Below are positions 9,060 to 17,016 of a DNA stretch of 51,526 nt, in pieces. The stretch covers positions 1 to 51,526 of the forward strand of contig NZ_JABEQJ010000034.1 in NCBI RefSeq assembly GCF_014174255.1. Direction: 5' to 3'. Numbering within the stretch: the first letter of the stretch is position 1; each line of letters starts with the position of its first letter. The notes below the pieces were generated by a model that made no database searches, was not told where the DNA came from, and saw only the letters and a list, made by a program, of their open reading frames with translations. The position numbers and the translations under genes were made by a program. The DNA is from Gluconacetobacter sacchari (GTDB taxonomy: Bacteria; Pseudomonadota; Alphaproteobacteria; Acetobacterales; Acetobacteraceae).

Positions 9060-9176
9060 ATGAATATTCTTCATGGAAAGGGGTCCGGACGGCAGCCGGT
9101 TCTGTCGGGGGCGGCCCCCGATCGCGTCGCAGTTCACGCCGCACGAACATAAAAATATAGAGTATTCTTCACTCTA
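9060..9176. promoter_or_regulatory. Two inverted repeats in the 362-bp receptor/reductase gap
   Basis: The gap 8911-9272 has no gene I can support. Besides the receptor promoter it holds ATGAA-tattc-TTCAT (9060-9074) and TAGAGT-attcttc-ACTCTA (9158-9176). Both contain the shared 8-mer TATTCTTC. They may be operators or RNA hairpins. A weaker CGTCGC/GCGACG stem (9200-9221) follows the reductase gene, without a T run. Confidence 0.3.
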
Positions 9177-9272
9177 CATCATCGTAACCGCCTGAATCGC
9201 GTCGCTCCGACAGTGGCGACGGCATAGGTCACGTTCCCGCACCATCATGGCCCGGCACGGGCAGCGGAAACT

Positions 9273-10220
9273 TCAGAGATCGAGTACCAGCCGGCCAGAC
9301 TGGCAGCGCGACACACAGATCATCATCGTCTTGTTGGCTACTTTTTCGCTTTTGCTCAGAACGCTGTCGCGATGCACCGGCTGTCCTGAAATGACCCGCG
9401 TCTCGCAACTGCCGCATACACCCTCGCGGCATGAAGACGTGACCGGCACCCCCGCGGCCTCGAGCACGTCGGCGATGCTCTTGTCGGGTGGAATCTCGAA
9501 AACCTTGCCTGATTTCGCGCATTCCACCTGAAAGCTGGCTTCGACCCCGGTAGCCTTCACCGGAGCCGCCGAAAAACGCTCGAGATGCACACGTGATTCA
9601 GGAAGATGCGCCGTGGCTTTTTCGAACGTGTCCAGCATGGGCGTTGGACCGCAGCAATAGAAATCCGCACCCGGATGCGCCTCGACAATCGAGGCGATGT
9701 CAAGATAGCCGCCTGCCTCGCTGTCGATATGAAACACGGGCTCACGGCTCAGGGCACGGATTTCATCGGCGAAGGAAAGGCAGGCATGGTCCCGCACCGC
9801 GTAATACAACTCCGGCCGATTCCCGAGCGCATGCAGACGTCGCATCATGGACAGGATCGGCGTAATGCCGATGCCGCCGGCGATGAACACATGATCGTTC
9901 GTCGTCTCATCAAGCGAAAAATGATTACGCGGCCGGCCGATCTCGAACTCCGCGCCGATCCGCAAGGTTTCGTGGATATAGCGCGAGCCGCCGCGGCTGT
10001 TCGCATCGTGCGCCACCCCCACGACGTAACGGTGCGTTTCCGCCGGGTCGTTACTCAGCGAATAGCTGCGCGTGATACCGTTCGCAAGGAAGAGGTCGAT
10101 GTGGCTACCGGCGGTAAATGGCGGCAACGGCCCGCCATCCAGCGCACGGAGTTCCAGGGAGACCACATCGCGGGCCTCCCATTTCAGCACCGACGCGCGC
10201 ACGCGCATCGTGTCAGCCAT
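9273..10220 (-). CDS. Rieske oxygenase reductase component, VanB-type
   Basis: A PDR/VanB-type reductase of 315 aa that passes electrons from NAD(P)H through flavin and a 2Fe-2S centre to the adjacent oxygenase. Domains in order: flavin-binding barrel with RSYSLSN at 51-57, pyridine-nucleotide domain with GGIGITP at 115-121 and CCGPTPM at about 190, then a C-terminal plant-type ferredoxin domain with Cys265, Cys270, Cys273 and Cys303. Its start overlaps the end of the oxygenase gene by 8 bp, so the two are translationally coupled. The arrangement matches two-component demethylases and hydroxylases such as vanillate demethylase. The substrate is not deducible. Confidence 0.92.
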   Translation of the reverse strand: MADTMRVRASVLKWEARDVVSLELRALDGGPLPPFTAGSHIDLFLANGITRSYSLSNDPAETHRYVVGVAHDANSRGGSRYIHETLRIGAEFEIGRPRNHFSLDETTNDHVFIAGGIGITPILSMMRRLHALGNRPELYYAVRDHACLSFADEIRALSREPVFHIDSEAGGYLDIASIVEAHPGADFYCCGPTPMLDTFEKATAHLPESRVHLERFSAAPVKATGVEASFQVECAKSGKVFEIPPDKSIADVLEAAGVPVTSSCREGVCGSCETRVISGQPVHRDSVLSKSEKVANKTMMICVSRCQSGRLVLDL

Positions 10221-11229
10221 TGGCCAGTTCCTCGAGTTGCGTCTCCGCGCAGCGCTTGAGATACCGGCGCAGCCGCACCAGCCCCGCGTCGTGCTGATAG
10301 AGAATTTCGCGCTCGTTCGCGCCAGGTTCGTAATCCTCGATCAGGACGCGATCCTGTTCGAGAACATGCCAGTGGCGAGCTTCGAGGCGGTTGCGATACA
10401 GGAAGCGCCATGCATCGCGCTGCCAGCCCGTGACTTTGCGCAGCCGCCAGTGAAAGACCCCGCTCCATCCGTCCTGCATCGGCGTGTAGGAGCCAAGAAT
10501 CGTGAAGCTTCCGCCAGGGCCGCCGGTTTTCGGATAAGGGATCTCCAGGCGCAGCCACATGGACCCGATATCGAGAAATTCCGTCCAGTCGAAATTGACG
10601 CCGCGCTGTCCCTCTTTCTCGAAGATAAAGCCGTCATCCGTCTCGACAATGCGGAAATCGGCGGTGGAATCGCCTTCCGACATGGAATGGGAATGGTGAT
10701 GCAGGAACGTGCCGTGCATCGGGTCCATGACGTTGTCGATCACATAACGGTAATCGCCGCCCCACTCGGTATAACAGAGGAAGTGGCTGTAGTCGGGATC
10801 GCTGAATTCCGCCGGAAGGCGCAGTTCCGTCGGCGGCGTATCCTTCGTCTCGCCGACGAAGAGGAAGATCGCGCCCGCATGCTCCTCCAGAGGAAAGCTG
10901 CGGGTGGCATGCAGGCCTTCCAGACGGCAGCCCGGGCTGCCCGGCACCTTCACGGCGACACCCCGCGCATCCACCTGCACGCCATGATACGGGCAGGCGA
11001 TCCGGTCGCCCAGCGGCGCACCCTGGGAAAGCGGGGCGCCACGATGCGGGCAGTGATCCTCCAGGGCATACGCGTTCCCCAGATGGTCGCGCCACAGCAC
11101 GATGCGAAACCCGCAGCGATAGATCGATGTCGGGGTGGTGGTCACATGGCCCGAAGGCAGAACGGGATACCACTGGTTGCGCAGGCCGCGACGAAGGCGG
11201 GTTTCCAGTGATTCCGGAGAGATGGTCAT
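10213..11229 (-). CDS. Rieske non-heme iron oxygenase, VanA-like
   Basis: The catalytic subunit, 338 aa, of a two-component aromatic-ring oxygenase or O-demethylase. The Rieske 2Fe-2S ligands are Cys60, His62, Cys79 and His82. The mononuclear iron site is the segment around Asp165/Asp169, His172 and His177, with a His-rich run just after it. Length and the lack of a beta subunit place it with VanA-type monooxygenases rather than large-subunit dioxygenases. It overlaps its reductase by 8 bp and lies 39 bp downstream of a small HTH gene, giving a three-gene operon behind the 11547-11582 promoter. Hydroxylation or demethylation of an imported aromatic is the likely role. Confidence 0.92.
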   Translation of the reverse strand: MTISPESLETRLRRGLRNQWYPVLPSGHVTTTPTSIYRCGFRIVLWRDHLGNAYALEDHCPHRGAPLSQGAPLGDRIACPYHGVQVDARGVAVKVPGSPGCRLEGLHATRSFPLEEHAGAIFLFVGETKDTPPTELRLPAEFSDPDYSHFLCYTEWGGDYRYVIDNVMDPMHGTFLHHHSHSMSEGDSTADFRIVETDDGFIFEKEGQRGVNFDWTEFLDIGSMWLRLEIPYPKTGGPGGSFTILGSYTPMQDGWSGVFHWRLRKVTGWQRDAWRFLYRNRLEARHWHVLEQDRVLIEDYEPGANEREILYQHDAGLVRLRRYLKRCAETQLEELANG

Positions 11230-11268
11230 GGCAGATATCCTGTGGACGAAGCGGAGGGAGGGCTTGTT

Positions 11269-11499
11269 TCAGGCGGCCAGGCGCGCCAGTTCCGCGGCCA
11301 GGGAGGCTTCGGACCAGGCGCCGCCGTCGGGTGCGGGGATATCGCGTTCGACCAGCACCGGAAGAATGCCGCCCAGCGTCGTGGCCCCCCGCGCGAAGGC
11401 TGCCTCCAGGGCATCCCCGATCAGATTTTCATAGGGGTCCGGCTCCCGGCAGCGGGTCTGATGGGTCTCGTTATAAGGAATAAAGGGCTTCTTCATCAT
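11269..11499 (-). CDS. Small recombinase-like helix-turn-helix protein
   Basis: A 76-aa soluble protein at the head of the Rieske operon, with a GGAGAA ribosome-binding site. It has PYENLIGDALEAAF in the first half and a C-terminal IPAPDGGAWSE segment. That resembles the small proteins annotated as recombinase-like helix-turn-helix domain proteins, and the C-terminal pattern recalls the recombinase domain of serine recombinases. It is far too short to be an enzyme. From memory such proteins recur next to Rieske oxygenases, but their role is not established. It could be a regulator or an accessory factor for oxygenase assembly. Confidence 0.65.
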   Translation of the reverse strand: MMKKPFIPYNETHQTRCREPDPYENLIGDALEAAFARGATTLGGILPVLVERDIPAPDGGAWSEASLAAELARLAA

Positions 11500-11546
11500 G
11501 TATTCTCCGAAACGAGGATCATGCCGGCCGCCTGCTCAGGCTCTGT

Positions 11547-11582
11547 TCATATATGGTCAATATGAGCATGTGTGAACACATG
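11547..11582. promoter_or_regulatory. Divergent promoter with inverted repeats
   Basis: Between the Rieske operon (minus) and an IclR gene (plus). On the minus strand TTCACA (complement of 11571-11576), 17 bp, then TATATG (complement of 11548-11553) form a likely promoter. A perfect 7-2-7 inverted repeat CATGTGT-GA-ACACATG (11567-11582) covers the -35. A second one, TCATAT and ATATGA with a 7-bp spacer (11547-11552, 11560-11565), covers the -10. This is a plausible operator for the adjacent IclR regulator. Confidence 0.55.
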
Positions 11583-11677
11583 TTACGAGATCGGAAGAGA
11601 AAATCAAGTAACATAACGTCCGCAATGCAGACGCCGACGCTTCCGTTCTTGTGAAAAACCGGCTTAAGGTCGTACGC

Positions 11678-12490
11678 ATGACGCAGGACACCATACAGAC
11701 GCACGAAGACGGTCCGACCGGCGAGGATCGCTACATTGTTCCGGGGCTGCTTCGCGGGCTCGCCATTCTCGAAAGCTTTACGAAAGATCACCCGGAACGG
11801 AGCCTGGCCGTCATCGCGCGAGAGGCCGGATTGCCGCGCGCCACCGCCTTCCGCCTGCTCCATACGCTGGAGACGGCAGGGTATGTCGAGCGCAACGCGG
11901 CGCGCAGGACGTTCCGCCTCGGCAACCGGGTCCTCAGGCTGGGCTACAACACCCTGTCCGGGCGCGGACTTGTGGACATCGCCACGCCGGTTCTCGAACG
12001 GCTGCGCGACGCGACGGGATGCACCACGCATCTCGTCGTCCTCGCCGGGACCGATGTCGTCTATGTGGTCCGCTGCCCGGGACCGGGCTGGACCAGCAAT
12101 GCCGTCGGTGTCGGAACGCGCCTGCCGGCTCATGCCACCGTCATCGGTCGCACGCTTCTGGCCCACATGGCACTGGCCGATGTTGTCCGCCTGTATGACG
12201 GGTACGCGTTCTCGACCTATACCGATGCCACGCCCGGCGATCTCGGTGCCCTGGTCGCGCAGCTCGAGGTGGACCGTCCGCAGAGAAGCCTTGCCAGCTG
12301 GGGATATTTCGAACCCGACGTGGCCAGCATTGCCGCGCCCATACGCAATCGCGTCGGCATCGCGGAAGCCGCGGTCAACGCGATCTGCCCGCTCTCGGCC
12401 TATGACCGCGCGGAACTGGAGGATGTCGTGCGCATTCGCGTCGAGGCGGCCGCCGCCGAAATCTCCGCTGCCCTCGGCTATCAGCCCTAG
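11678..12490 (+). CDS. IclR-family transcriptional regulator (first)
   Basis: A 270-aa regulator with an N-terminal winged helix-turn-helix (about residues 22-85, including the LAVIAREAGLPRATAFRLLH recognition region) and a C-terminal IclR effector-binding domain. Local regulators of this family usually sense an aromatic or small organic acid. The ATG at 11678 has AAGG upstream; a GTG at 11651 is in frame. It is transcribed divergently from the Rieske operon across a promoter with two inverted repeats, the usual arrangement for a local regulator that also controls itself. Its 3-prime end faces the alpha/beta hydrolase gene, 77 bp away. Confidence 0.9.
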   Translation: MTQDTIQTHEDGPTGEDRYIVPGLLRGLAILESFTKDHPERSLAVIAREAGLPRATAFRLLHTLETAGYVERNAARRTFRLGNRVLRLGYNTLSGRGLVDIATPVLERLRDATGCTTHLVVLAGTDVVYVVRCPGPGWTSNAVGVGTRLPAHATVIGRTLLAHMALADVVRLYDGYAFSTYTDATPGDLGALVAQLEVDRPQRSLASWGYFEPDVASIAAPIRNRVGIAEAAVNAICPLSAYDRAELEDVVRIRVEAAAAEISAALGYQP

Positions 12491-12567
12491 CGACGCATCG
12501 AAGCCCGGCCGGCCAGGCGTGCAGGTGGCGCCCCTTGCGGGCCGTTCGCGCTCATTTGCCCACATGG

Positions 12568-13410
12568 TCAATCGGGCTCACGGTTCGCGAGCACATGGGC
12601 AAGGCATCGGTTGAAGAGGTCCGGCGCCTGGAGATAGGAGGCATGTCCCGCGCCCGCAATCCGGCAGAGCCGCGCCGACGGCCGCAGCGCCGCAAGCGTT
12701 TCCACCGTCGCGGGCGGCACGATCCGGTCCTCCTCCGCGCAGACAAGATGCAGCGGCCCGTTCCAGGCCGGCAGATCATCCGCCAGCCGACCGCCCGCCA
12801 GCAGACGTACGGCATCGCAATATCCGCGCACCGACACCCGGGCCATCGCGTCCGTCACCGCCCGGATCATGGCGGCGTCGGCGCCTGGTCCCAGCGTGCG
12901 GGGGGCCCGGTGCTCCGCCATGCCGCGCGGGCCGAGCGACGTGATATCGTCGATGCGCGCCTGGAGCGCCGGAAGCAGGGCCGCGCCCGGCGACTGGCCA
13001 TAGCCCTGTGCGGGGCTGGACAGGACGAGCGCCTTCACCCGTTCCGGCCACAGCCTCGCAAAACGCGCCGCCGTCACGGCACCCAGCGAATGCCCGACCA
13101 GCACGCAGGATGAAACACCCAGCGCATCCAGCCCGTCCATCAACCGCTGCGCCCAGAGCGTAGGGTCGCCCGTCGGCGTCCCCTCGGGAAACGGCGAGCT
13201 TTCCGCATATCCCGGCGCGTTCCACGCCAGGACGCGCCGCTCCGGCGCAAAGGCGGCAAGCTGCGCCCGCCACAGCCGCGCGTCCGATCCGATCCCGTGC
13301 AGCAGCACCAGGGAAGGAGCGGCGGCCGACCCGCACTCCTGCCAGGTCAGCACCTCGCCGTCCTGCGCGTTCCCCCCGCCGGCCATCGCTACGGACCGGA
13401 GAACGCTCAC
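12568..13410 (-). CDS. Alpha/beta-fold hydrolase
   Basis: A 280-aa alpha/beta hydrolase. The oxyanion segment LLHGIGSDARLW is near residue 36, the nucleophile serine sits in GHSLG (about 105), the acid in the AEEDRIVPP region (about 227), and the catalytic His in GAGHASY (about 255). The family includes C-C hydrolases of meta-cleavage pathways, ester hydrolases and 3-oxoadipate enol-lactonases. Its GTG start overlaps the cupin stop codon by 4 bp (13407-13410), indicating translational coupling. Hydrolysis of the ring-cleavage product made by the cupin or VOC protein is therefore a reasonable inference. An ATG at 13386 is an alternative start. Confidence 0.88.
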   Translation of the reverse strand: MSVLRSVAMAGGGNAQDGEVLTWQECGSAAAPSLVLLHGIGSDARLWRAQLAAFAPERRVLAWNAPGYAESSPFPEGTPTGDPTLWAQRLMDGLDALGVSSCVLVGHSLGAVTAARFARLWPERVKALVLSSPAQGYGQSPGAALLPALQARIDDITSLGPRGMAEHRAPRTLGPGADAAMIRAVTDAMARVSVRGYCDAVRLLAGGRLADDLPAWNGPLHLVCAEEDRIVPPATVETLAALRPSARLCRIAGAGHASYLQAPDLFNRCLAHVLANREPD

Positions 13411-14363
13411 GCGCCCACGGCCGGACGATAGTCGGGGTCGCCAGGCAACGGAGAGCCGATCACGGCGAAAATCGTCGCCGCCGACACATCGTCATTGCGG
13501 AAATAATGAGGCCGGCCTGCCGGGCTGACAAACACATCCTTCGGTCCGATCTGCCGCTCGATCGTCCGGCCGTCGATCTCCCAGCCCACCGTGATATGAC
13601 CGTCCAGGACCAGCCATGCCTCCTCGCAGTCCCTCGTATAGGGCCGCACGCCCGTACCGGACGGGATCAGGAACATTTCCTTGCGCGCCGTGGATGGCGG
13701 CGCGCCACCCTCGCCGACATAGATCTTCCGGCCGAAGCCCGCCGCCGTCCAGAGCACCGGCTGCTCGTCATAGCGGACGACATAATGGGCCATCAGCCGT
13801 TGCAGCGGGTGTTCCGCGTTCGCGTCCGGCCTCAGGATCTGCCCCTCGCGCGCGCCGAACCGCGCCGCAAGCGCGGGGTCGACATCTTTCGGATGATAGA
13901 GATAGCGCGGCGGCAGGGGCTTGCCCACGCCGACCATCACCGACATCGTCACGGGTGTCACCCCCGCGTTGCGAAAGCCGTGCGGAACCTCGCGGGCGTT
14001 CAGGATCATGTCCTTCGGTCCCAGCGGCGCCTCCACGACCACGCCGTTATCCTCCCAGCCAACCGTCAGCACGCCGTCGAGAACCAGGAAGGCCTCTTCG
14101 ATCTCGTGCGCGTGGCATGCCGCATATTTCCCCGGATGCTTGTAGAGAAGGCTCAGCGTGAAATGTTCAGGTTTCAACGCACTGGTATCATTGACTTTCG
14201 GCGACCCGCCCGATCCGATGAACCGCATCTGTGCCCGCTCCAGCTCGGGAAAACCCCGATTGGATGGAAACGCGTCCCAGTCGAACGTCTTCTGGCTGAA
14301 ACGCTGAAGATGCTGGCTGAAATCCTGCTCGATGGAGACGGGTTCTTCTGTGACGACAGACAT
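13407..14363 (-). CDS. Double-cupin protein, gentisate-dioxygenase-like
   Basis: A 318-aa protein with two cupin barrels. The first (about residues 70-160) has the metal-binding pattern HAHEIEEAF, then a downstream His in VPHGFRN. The second (about 205-300) has EEAWLVLDGHITVGWE, then GRPHYFRN, and lacks the HxH of the first. The bicupin layout resembles gentisate 1,2-dioxygenase and related ring-cleaving enzymes, with one intact metal site. The start at 14363 has AGGAG. The frame continues 27 codons upstream, but without support. It forms a pair with the overlapping hydrolase and faces the VOC gene across a 194-bp divergent promoter. Ring cleavage is likely but not proven; an isomerase or sensor role is possible. 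Confidence 0.75.
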   Translation of the reverse strand: MSVVTEEPVSIEQDFSQHLQRFSQKTFDWDAFPSNRGFPELERAQMRFIGSGGSPKVNDTSALKPEHFTLSLLYKHPGKYAACHAHEIEEAFLVLDGVLTVGWEDNGVVVEAPLGPKDMILNAREVPHGFRNAGVTPVTMSVMVGVGKPLPPRYLYHPKDVDPALAARFGAREGQILRPDANAEHPLQRLMAHYVVRYDEQPVLWTAAGFGRKIYVGEGGAPPSTARKEMFLIPSGTGVRPYTRDCEEAWLVLDGHITVGWEIDGRTIERQIGPKDVFVSPAGRPHYFRNDDVSAATIFAVIGSPLPGDPDYRPAVGA

Positions 14364-14488
14364 CGGGACACTCCTGGCGGGCCGGGCATGATTCATCAAG
14401 GCCGCAATGAGTGTTTCGTATGCCAAACATAAACCGCGTTTCAAGTTAAAAATATCACTGTTTAGGCGATTGATTCTAGCGTATCCTG

Positions 14489-14529
14489 CAAAAAAGACCG
14501 ATCATTGAACAAAAAGACGGATTTTTGTT
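14489..14529. promoter_or_regulatory. Operator-like repeats in the cupin/VOC divergent promoter
   Basis: A perfect inverted repeat with 8-bp arms AACAAAAA (14508-14515) and TTTTTGTT (14522-14529) and a 6-bp spacer lies 30 bp before the VOC start codon. A direct repeat overlaps it: CAAAAAAGACCGAT (14489-14502) and CAAAAAGACGGAT (14510-14522), 21 bp apart, about two helical turns. This pattern suggests cooperative binding of a regulator that controls both genes. Confidence 0.5.
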
Positions 14530-14557
14530 TCATATATAAAACACGAAGGAGCCCGCC

Positions 14558-15502
14558 ATGCCCCTCTGCGGAATCGATGCCATTACTTTCGGCGTCCAGG
14601 ATATGGACGAGGCCCTGCGTTTCGTCCGCGACTGGGGGCTGCATGAACGATCCGTCGCGCCGGATTGCCTTGTCTTCGCAACCCGAGACGGCTGCGAGGT
14701 CATCGTCAAGCCTGCGTCCGATCCCGCCCTGCCTCCCGCTATCGAGGCTGGAAAGACGGTGCGCGAGGTGACATGGGGGGCCGCGACGCAGGAGGATCTC
14801 GACGACGTCCTGTCGAGTCTGGGTGATGCCGTGACGCATGGAGCAGACGAAATCCCCCGCGTCACGGACCCGAACGGACTCACGCTGGCCTTTCGCATCT
14901 CGCGCCGCGGGCCGGTGGCGGGAACGCCCACGCTACCCAATGCGCCCGGCGCGTATCACCGCATCGATCGTCGCGGCCCGGTCTTCACCCATGCGGACCC
15001 GATCCAGATCGGACATATCGTGCTCTTCGCCGGCGATTTCGCCGCCATGCGCGCCTTCTATACGCAAAGGCTCGGCTTCGTGGTCAGCGACGAATATCCC
15101 GGCCACGGCTGCTTCCTGCGCTGCCAGCCGCGCGGCGGCCACCACAACCTCTTCATTCTCAACCGCCCCCAGCGCCCTGGGATCAATCATGTGGCCTTCA
15201 CCCTCAACGACATCCACGAGGTCGTTGGGGGGGGCCTGGCCATGAGCGGCAAGGGCTGGAAGACCGAGATCGGACCGGGCCGGCATCCGATTTCCTCCGC
15301 CTATTTCTGGTATTTCGAGAATCCGCTGGCCGCGCCGCTCGAATATTATGCCGACGAGGATTACTGCACCGAGGCGTGGGAGGCGCGCCTCTGGGAACGC
15401 CGCCCCGAGAATTTCGCCGAATGGGCCATCGCCGGCGGCCTCGACGCCGCCACTCGCCGCCAGAAACTCCGCGCCGAGGACAGCGACCGCGGCCACAATT
15501 GA
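14558..15502 (+). CDS. VOC-family protein, extradiol-dioxygenase-like
   Basis: A 314-aa protein with two vicinal-oxygen-chelate modules. The N-terminal one (about 1-115) is degenerate. The C-terminal one (about 145-290) keeps likely metal ligands: His in QIGHIVLF, His in INHVAFTLND, and an acidic residue in the EYYADED region. This is the layout of one-domain-active type I extradiol dioxygenases and of some glyoxalase-like isomerases. The start has a good AGGAG. It lies between the cupin and MFS genes and is followed by a hairpin with a T run. With a cupin dioxygenase next door there are two candidate ring-cleaving enzymes; one may act on a later intermediate. Confidence 0.75.
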   Translation: MPLCGIDAITFGVQDMDEALRFVRDWGLHERSVAPDCLVFATRDGCEVIVKPASDPALPPAIEAGKTVREVTWGAATQEDLDDVLSSLGDAVTHGADEIPRVTDPNGLTLAFRISRRGPVAGTPTLPNAPGAYHRIDRRGPVFTHADPIQIGHIVLFAGDFAAMRAFYTQRLGFVVSDEYPGHGCFLRCQPRGGHHNLFILNRPQRPGINHVAFTLNDIHEVVGGGLAMSGKGWKTEIGPGRHPISSAYFWYFENPLAAPLEYYADEDYCTEAWEARLWERRPENFAEWAIAGGLDAATRRQKLRAEDSDRGHN

Positions 15503-15517
15503 GTATCGGCCGCCTCC

Positions 15518-15557
15518 CGCCCCCGGGTCCGGCGGCCCGTCCGGGGGCGGCGGTTTT
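15518..15557 (+). terminator. Intrinsic terminator of the VOC gene
   Basis: Arms CGCCCCCGG (15518-15526) and CCGGGGGCG (15541-15549) with a 14-nt loop that is itself GC-rich, followed by TTTT at 15554-15557. It lies between the convergent VOC and MFS genes. Confidence 0.65.
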
Positions 15558-15574
15558 ATCGCGCAGCCGGCCGC

Positions 15575-16807
15575 CTAGGTCTGCCGTCGCGTCGTCAGCA
15601 TGATGGCCGATGCGATAAGGTACGGCACCAGGAACATCACCAGCGCGCCCCGCACATTCGCAGTAAAATCGTCCCCCATTGCCAGGACGAAGAAATAGCC
15701 GGATGACGAGGCACCCAGGTAATAGACGGTCAGCAGAATGCCGATAGCCAGGGACGCCCGTGCCTCCGGCGCATTCTCGCGTGCCAGGGCATAGCAGTTT
15801 CCATAGATACCTCCGATTCCGATCCCGAAGATCAGCGACAGCACGATGGCGCTGGTCGGATGCAGGGGCCACAGGAACAGCACCGCCGCCGCGATGCCCG
15901 TCAGGGCCGAGAGAATGCCCACCCCCCGGAGCCGGTCCGTCCGGTCCAGTACCAGGCCGATCGGCACGCCCCCCAGAATATTGCCGATGCCGAAACATCC
16001 GAACGCGAACGATGCCTCTGCCGGCGTCAGGTGCTGCCCCACCCGCGCATAGGTCTGAAACAGCGACATATAGGCATAGCAGCACAACCCGTTCACGGCC
16101 GCCATCGCATAGACGGCGGGGAGGGTGCGCGACCGGAGCCAGCCCCACCCCTGCGGCCTGGACGCGGTTTTCTCCTCCGCGCGAAGACGCTGGGGAACGC
16201 AGAACAGCAGAAGCAGACCGGCGAGAACGCCGCCGCAGCCCATGAACCGGAAGGGAAAGCGCCAGTCGCCACTGCCGGCCGCCTGCAATGCAAGAACCAC
16301 TCGTGGCCCCACGAACATGCTCAGGCCGAAGATCGCGGTGGCCCCTCCGATCGCCGTCCCTCGCCAACGGGGAAACAGAGCGACGATAATCATGAAAAAC
16401 GCGATACTGAAAACGGATTCGCCCGCACCGGTCGCCAGCCGCCCGATCAACAGGGCCAGGATGCCCTTTGCGGCCCCCGACAGCAGCGTCCCGCCGGAAA
16501 ACACAAGCGTACTCAGCCCCAGCGCCATGCGCAGACCCAGCCGCGCCACCAGTATCCCGGCCGGAATGGACAGGACGGCAATGCCGAGCGTGAAGATGCT
16601 GGCCATCAGCCCGGCAGACCGCTGGTCGAGATTCAGGGTCTTCCTCATCTCCACCAGTTCCACCGGCATGACGAGCCTGTCCCAGCCATAAAAGACATAG
16701 GTCGCCGCCATCAGAAGCAGGATCGGAATCAGAACCAGCATGTTCAGGGTTGCCGGCGACGCGGCTGCAGGCGCCTCCTCAAGGCTTTCGGTCTGGCTGC
16801 GCTGCAT
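15575..16807 (-). CDS. MFS permease
   Basis: A 410-aa inner-membrane transporter of the major facilitator superfamily with about 12 hydrophobic segments. The family loop-2/3 motif is weakly visible as RLGLRMALGLS after TM3. The start at 16807 has a GGGAGAG ribosome-binding site; the frame is open further upstream, but that part is Cys/Arg-rich and implausible. It stands alone on the minus strand inside the catabolic island, divergent from the SDR operon. It probably moves the island's substrate or an intermediate across the inner membrane, complementing the TonB receptor. Its upstream region shares a 16-mer with the receptor's promoter (one mismatch). Confidence 0.88.
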   Translation of the reverse strand: MQRSQTESLEEAPAAASPATLNMLVLIPILLLMAATYVFYGWDRLVMPVELVEMRKTLNLDQRSAGLMASIFTLGIAVLSIPAGILVARLGLRMALGLSTLVFSGGTLLSGAAKGILALLIGRLATGAGESVFSIAFFMIIVALFPRWRGTAIGGATAIFGLSMFVGPRVVLALQAAGSGDWRFPFRFMGCGGVLAGLLLLFCVPQRLRAEEKTASRPQGWGWLRSRTLPAVYAMAAVNGLCCYAYMSLFQTYARVGQHLTPAEASFAFGCFGIGNILGGVPIGLVLDRTDRLRGVGILSALTGIAAAVLFLWPLHPTSAIVLSLIFGIGIGGIYGNCYALARENAPEARASLAIGILLTVYYLGASSSGYFFVLAMGDDFTANVRGALVMFLVPYLIASAIMLTTRRQT

Positions 16808-16858
16808 GATGCTCTCCCTCTGCCTGACGCGGCGGCGCGCTGGCGCGCACGGTCGGCT

Positions 16859-16935
16859 TGTTCTGTCAACGAAACACATTTGACACAAGCATCGGCATCG
16901 AGTAAACCAAATAAGGATCATGTGATCATATTTGG
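16859..16935. promoter_or_regulatory. Divergent promoter region with 29-bp inverted repeat
   Basis: Between the MFS (minus) and SDR operon (plus). Positions 16907-16935 form an imperfect palindrome: outer arms CCAAATA and TATTTGG, core GATCA-TG-TGATC. A rightward TTGACA (16880-16885) stands 17 bp before a weak -10 (TAAACC), placing the palindrome over the start site. On the minus strand the 16-mer at 16859-16874 includes TTGACA and differs at one base from the -35 region of the TonB receptor (8987-9002). Likely operator for one of the IclR proteins, probably the one in this operon. Confidence 0.6.
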
Positions 16936-17016
16936 ACAAATGATCGAACCCGAACGGATCGACGAACCGGTGGAACAGGGTTCTTCCGGTCAGCACAGCA
17001 AGGAGTGTCCATATCC

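Noticed and set aside
9200-9221. CGTCGC/GCGACG stem as terminator of the reductase gene
   Set aside because: 10-nt loop, only six pairs and no T run; too weak to call.
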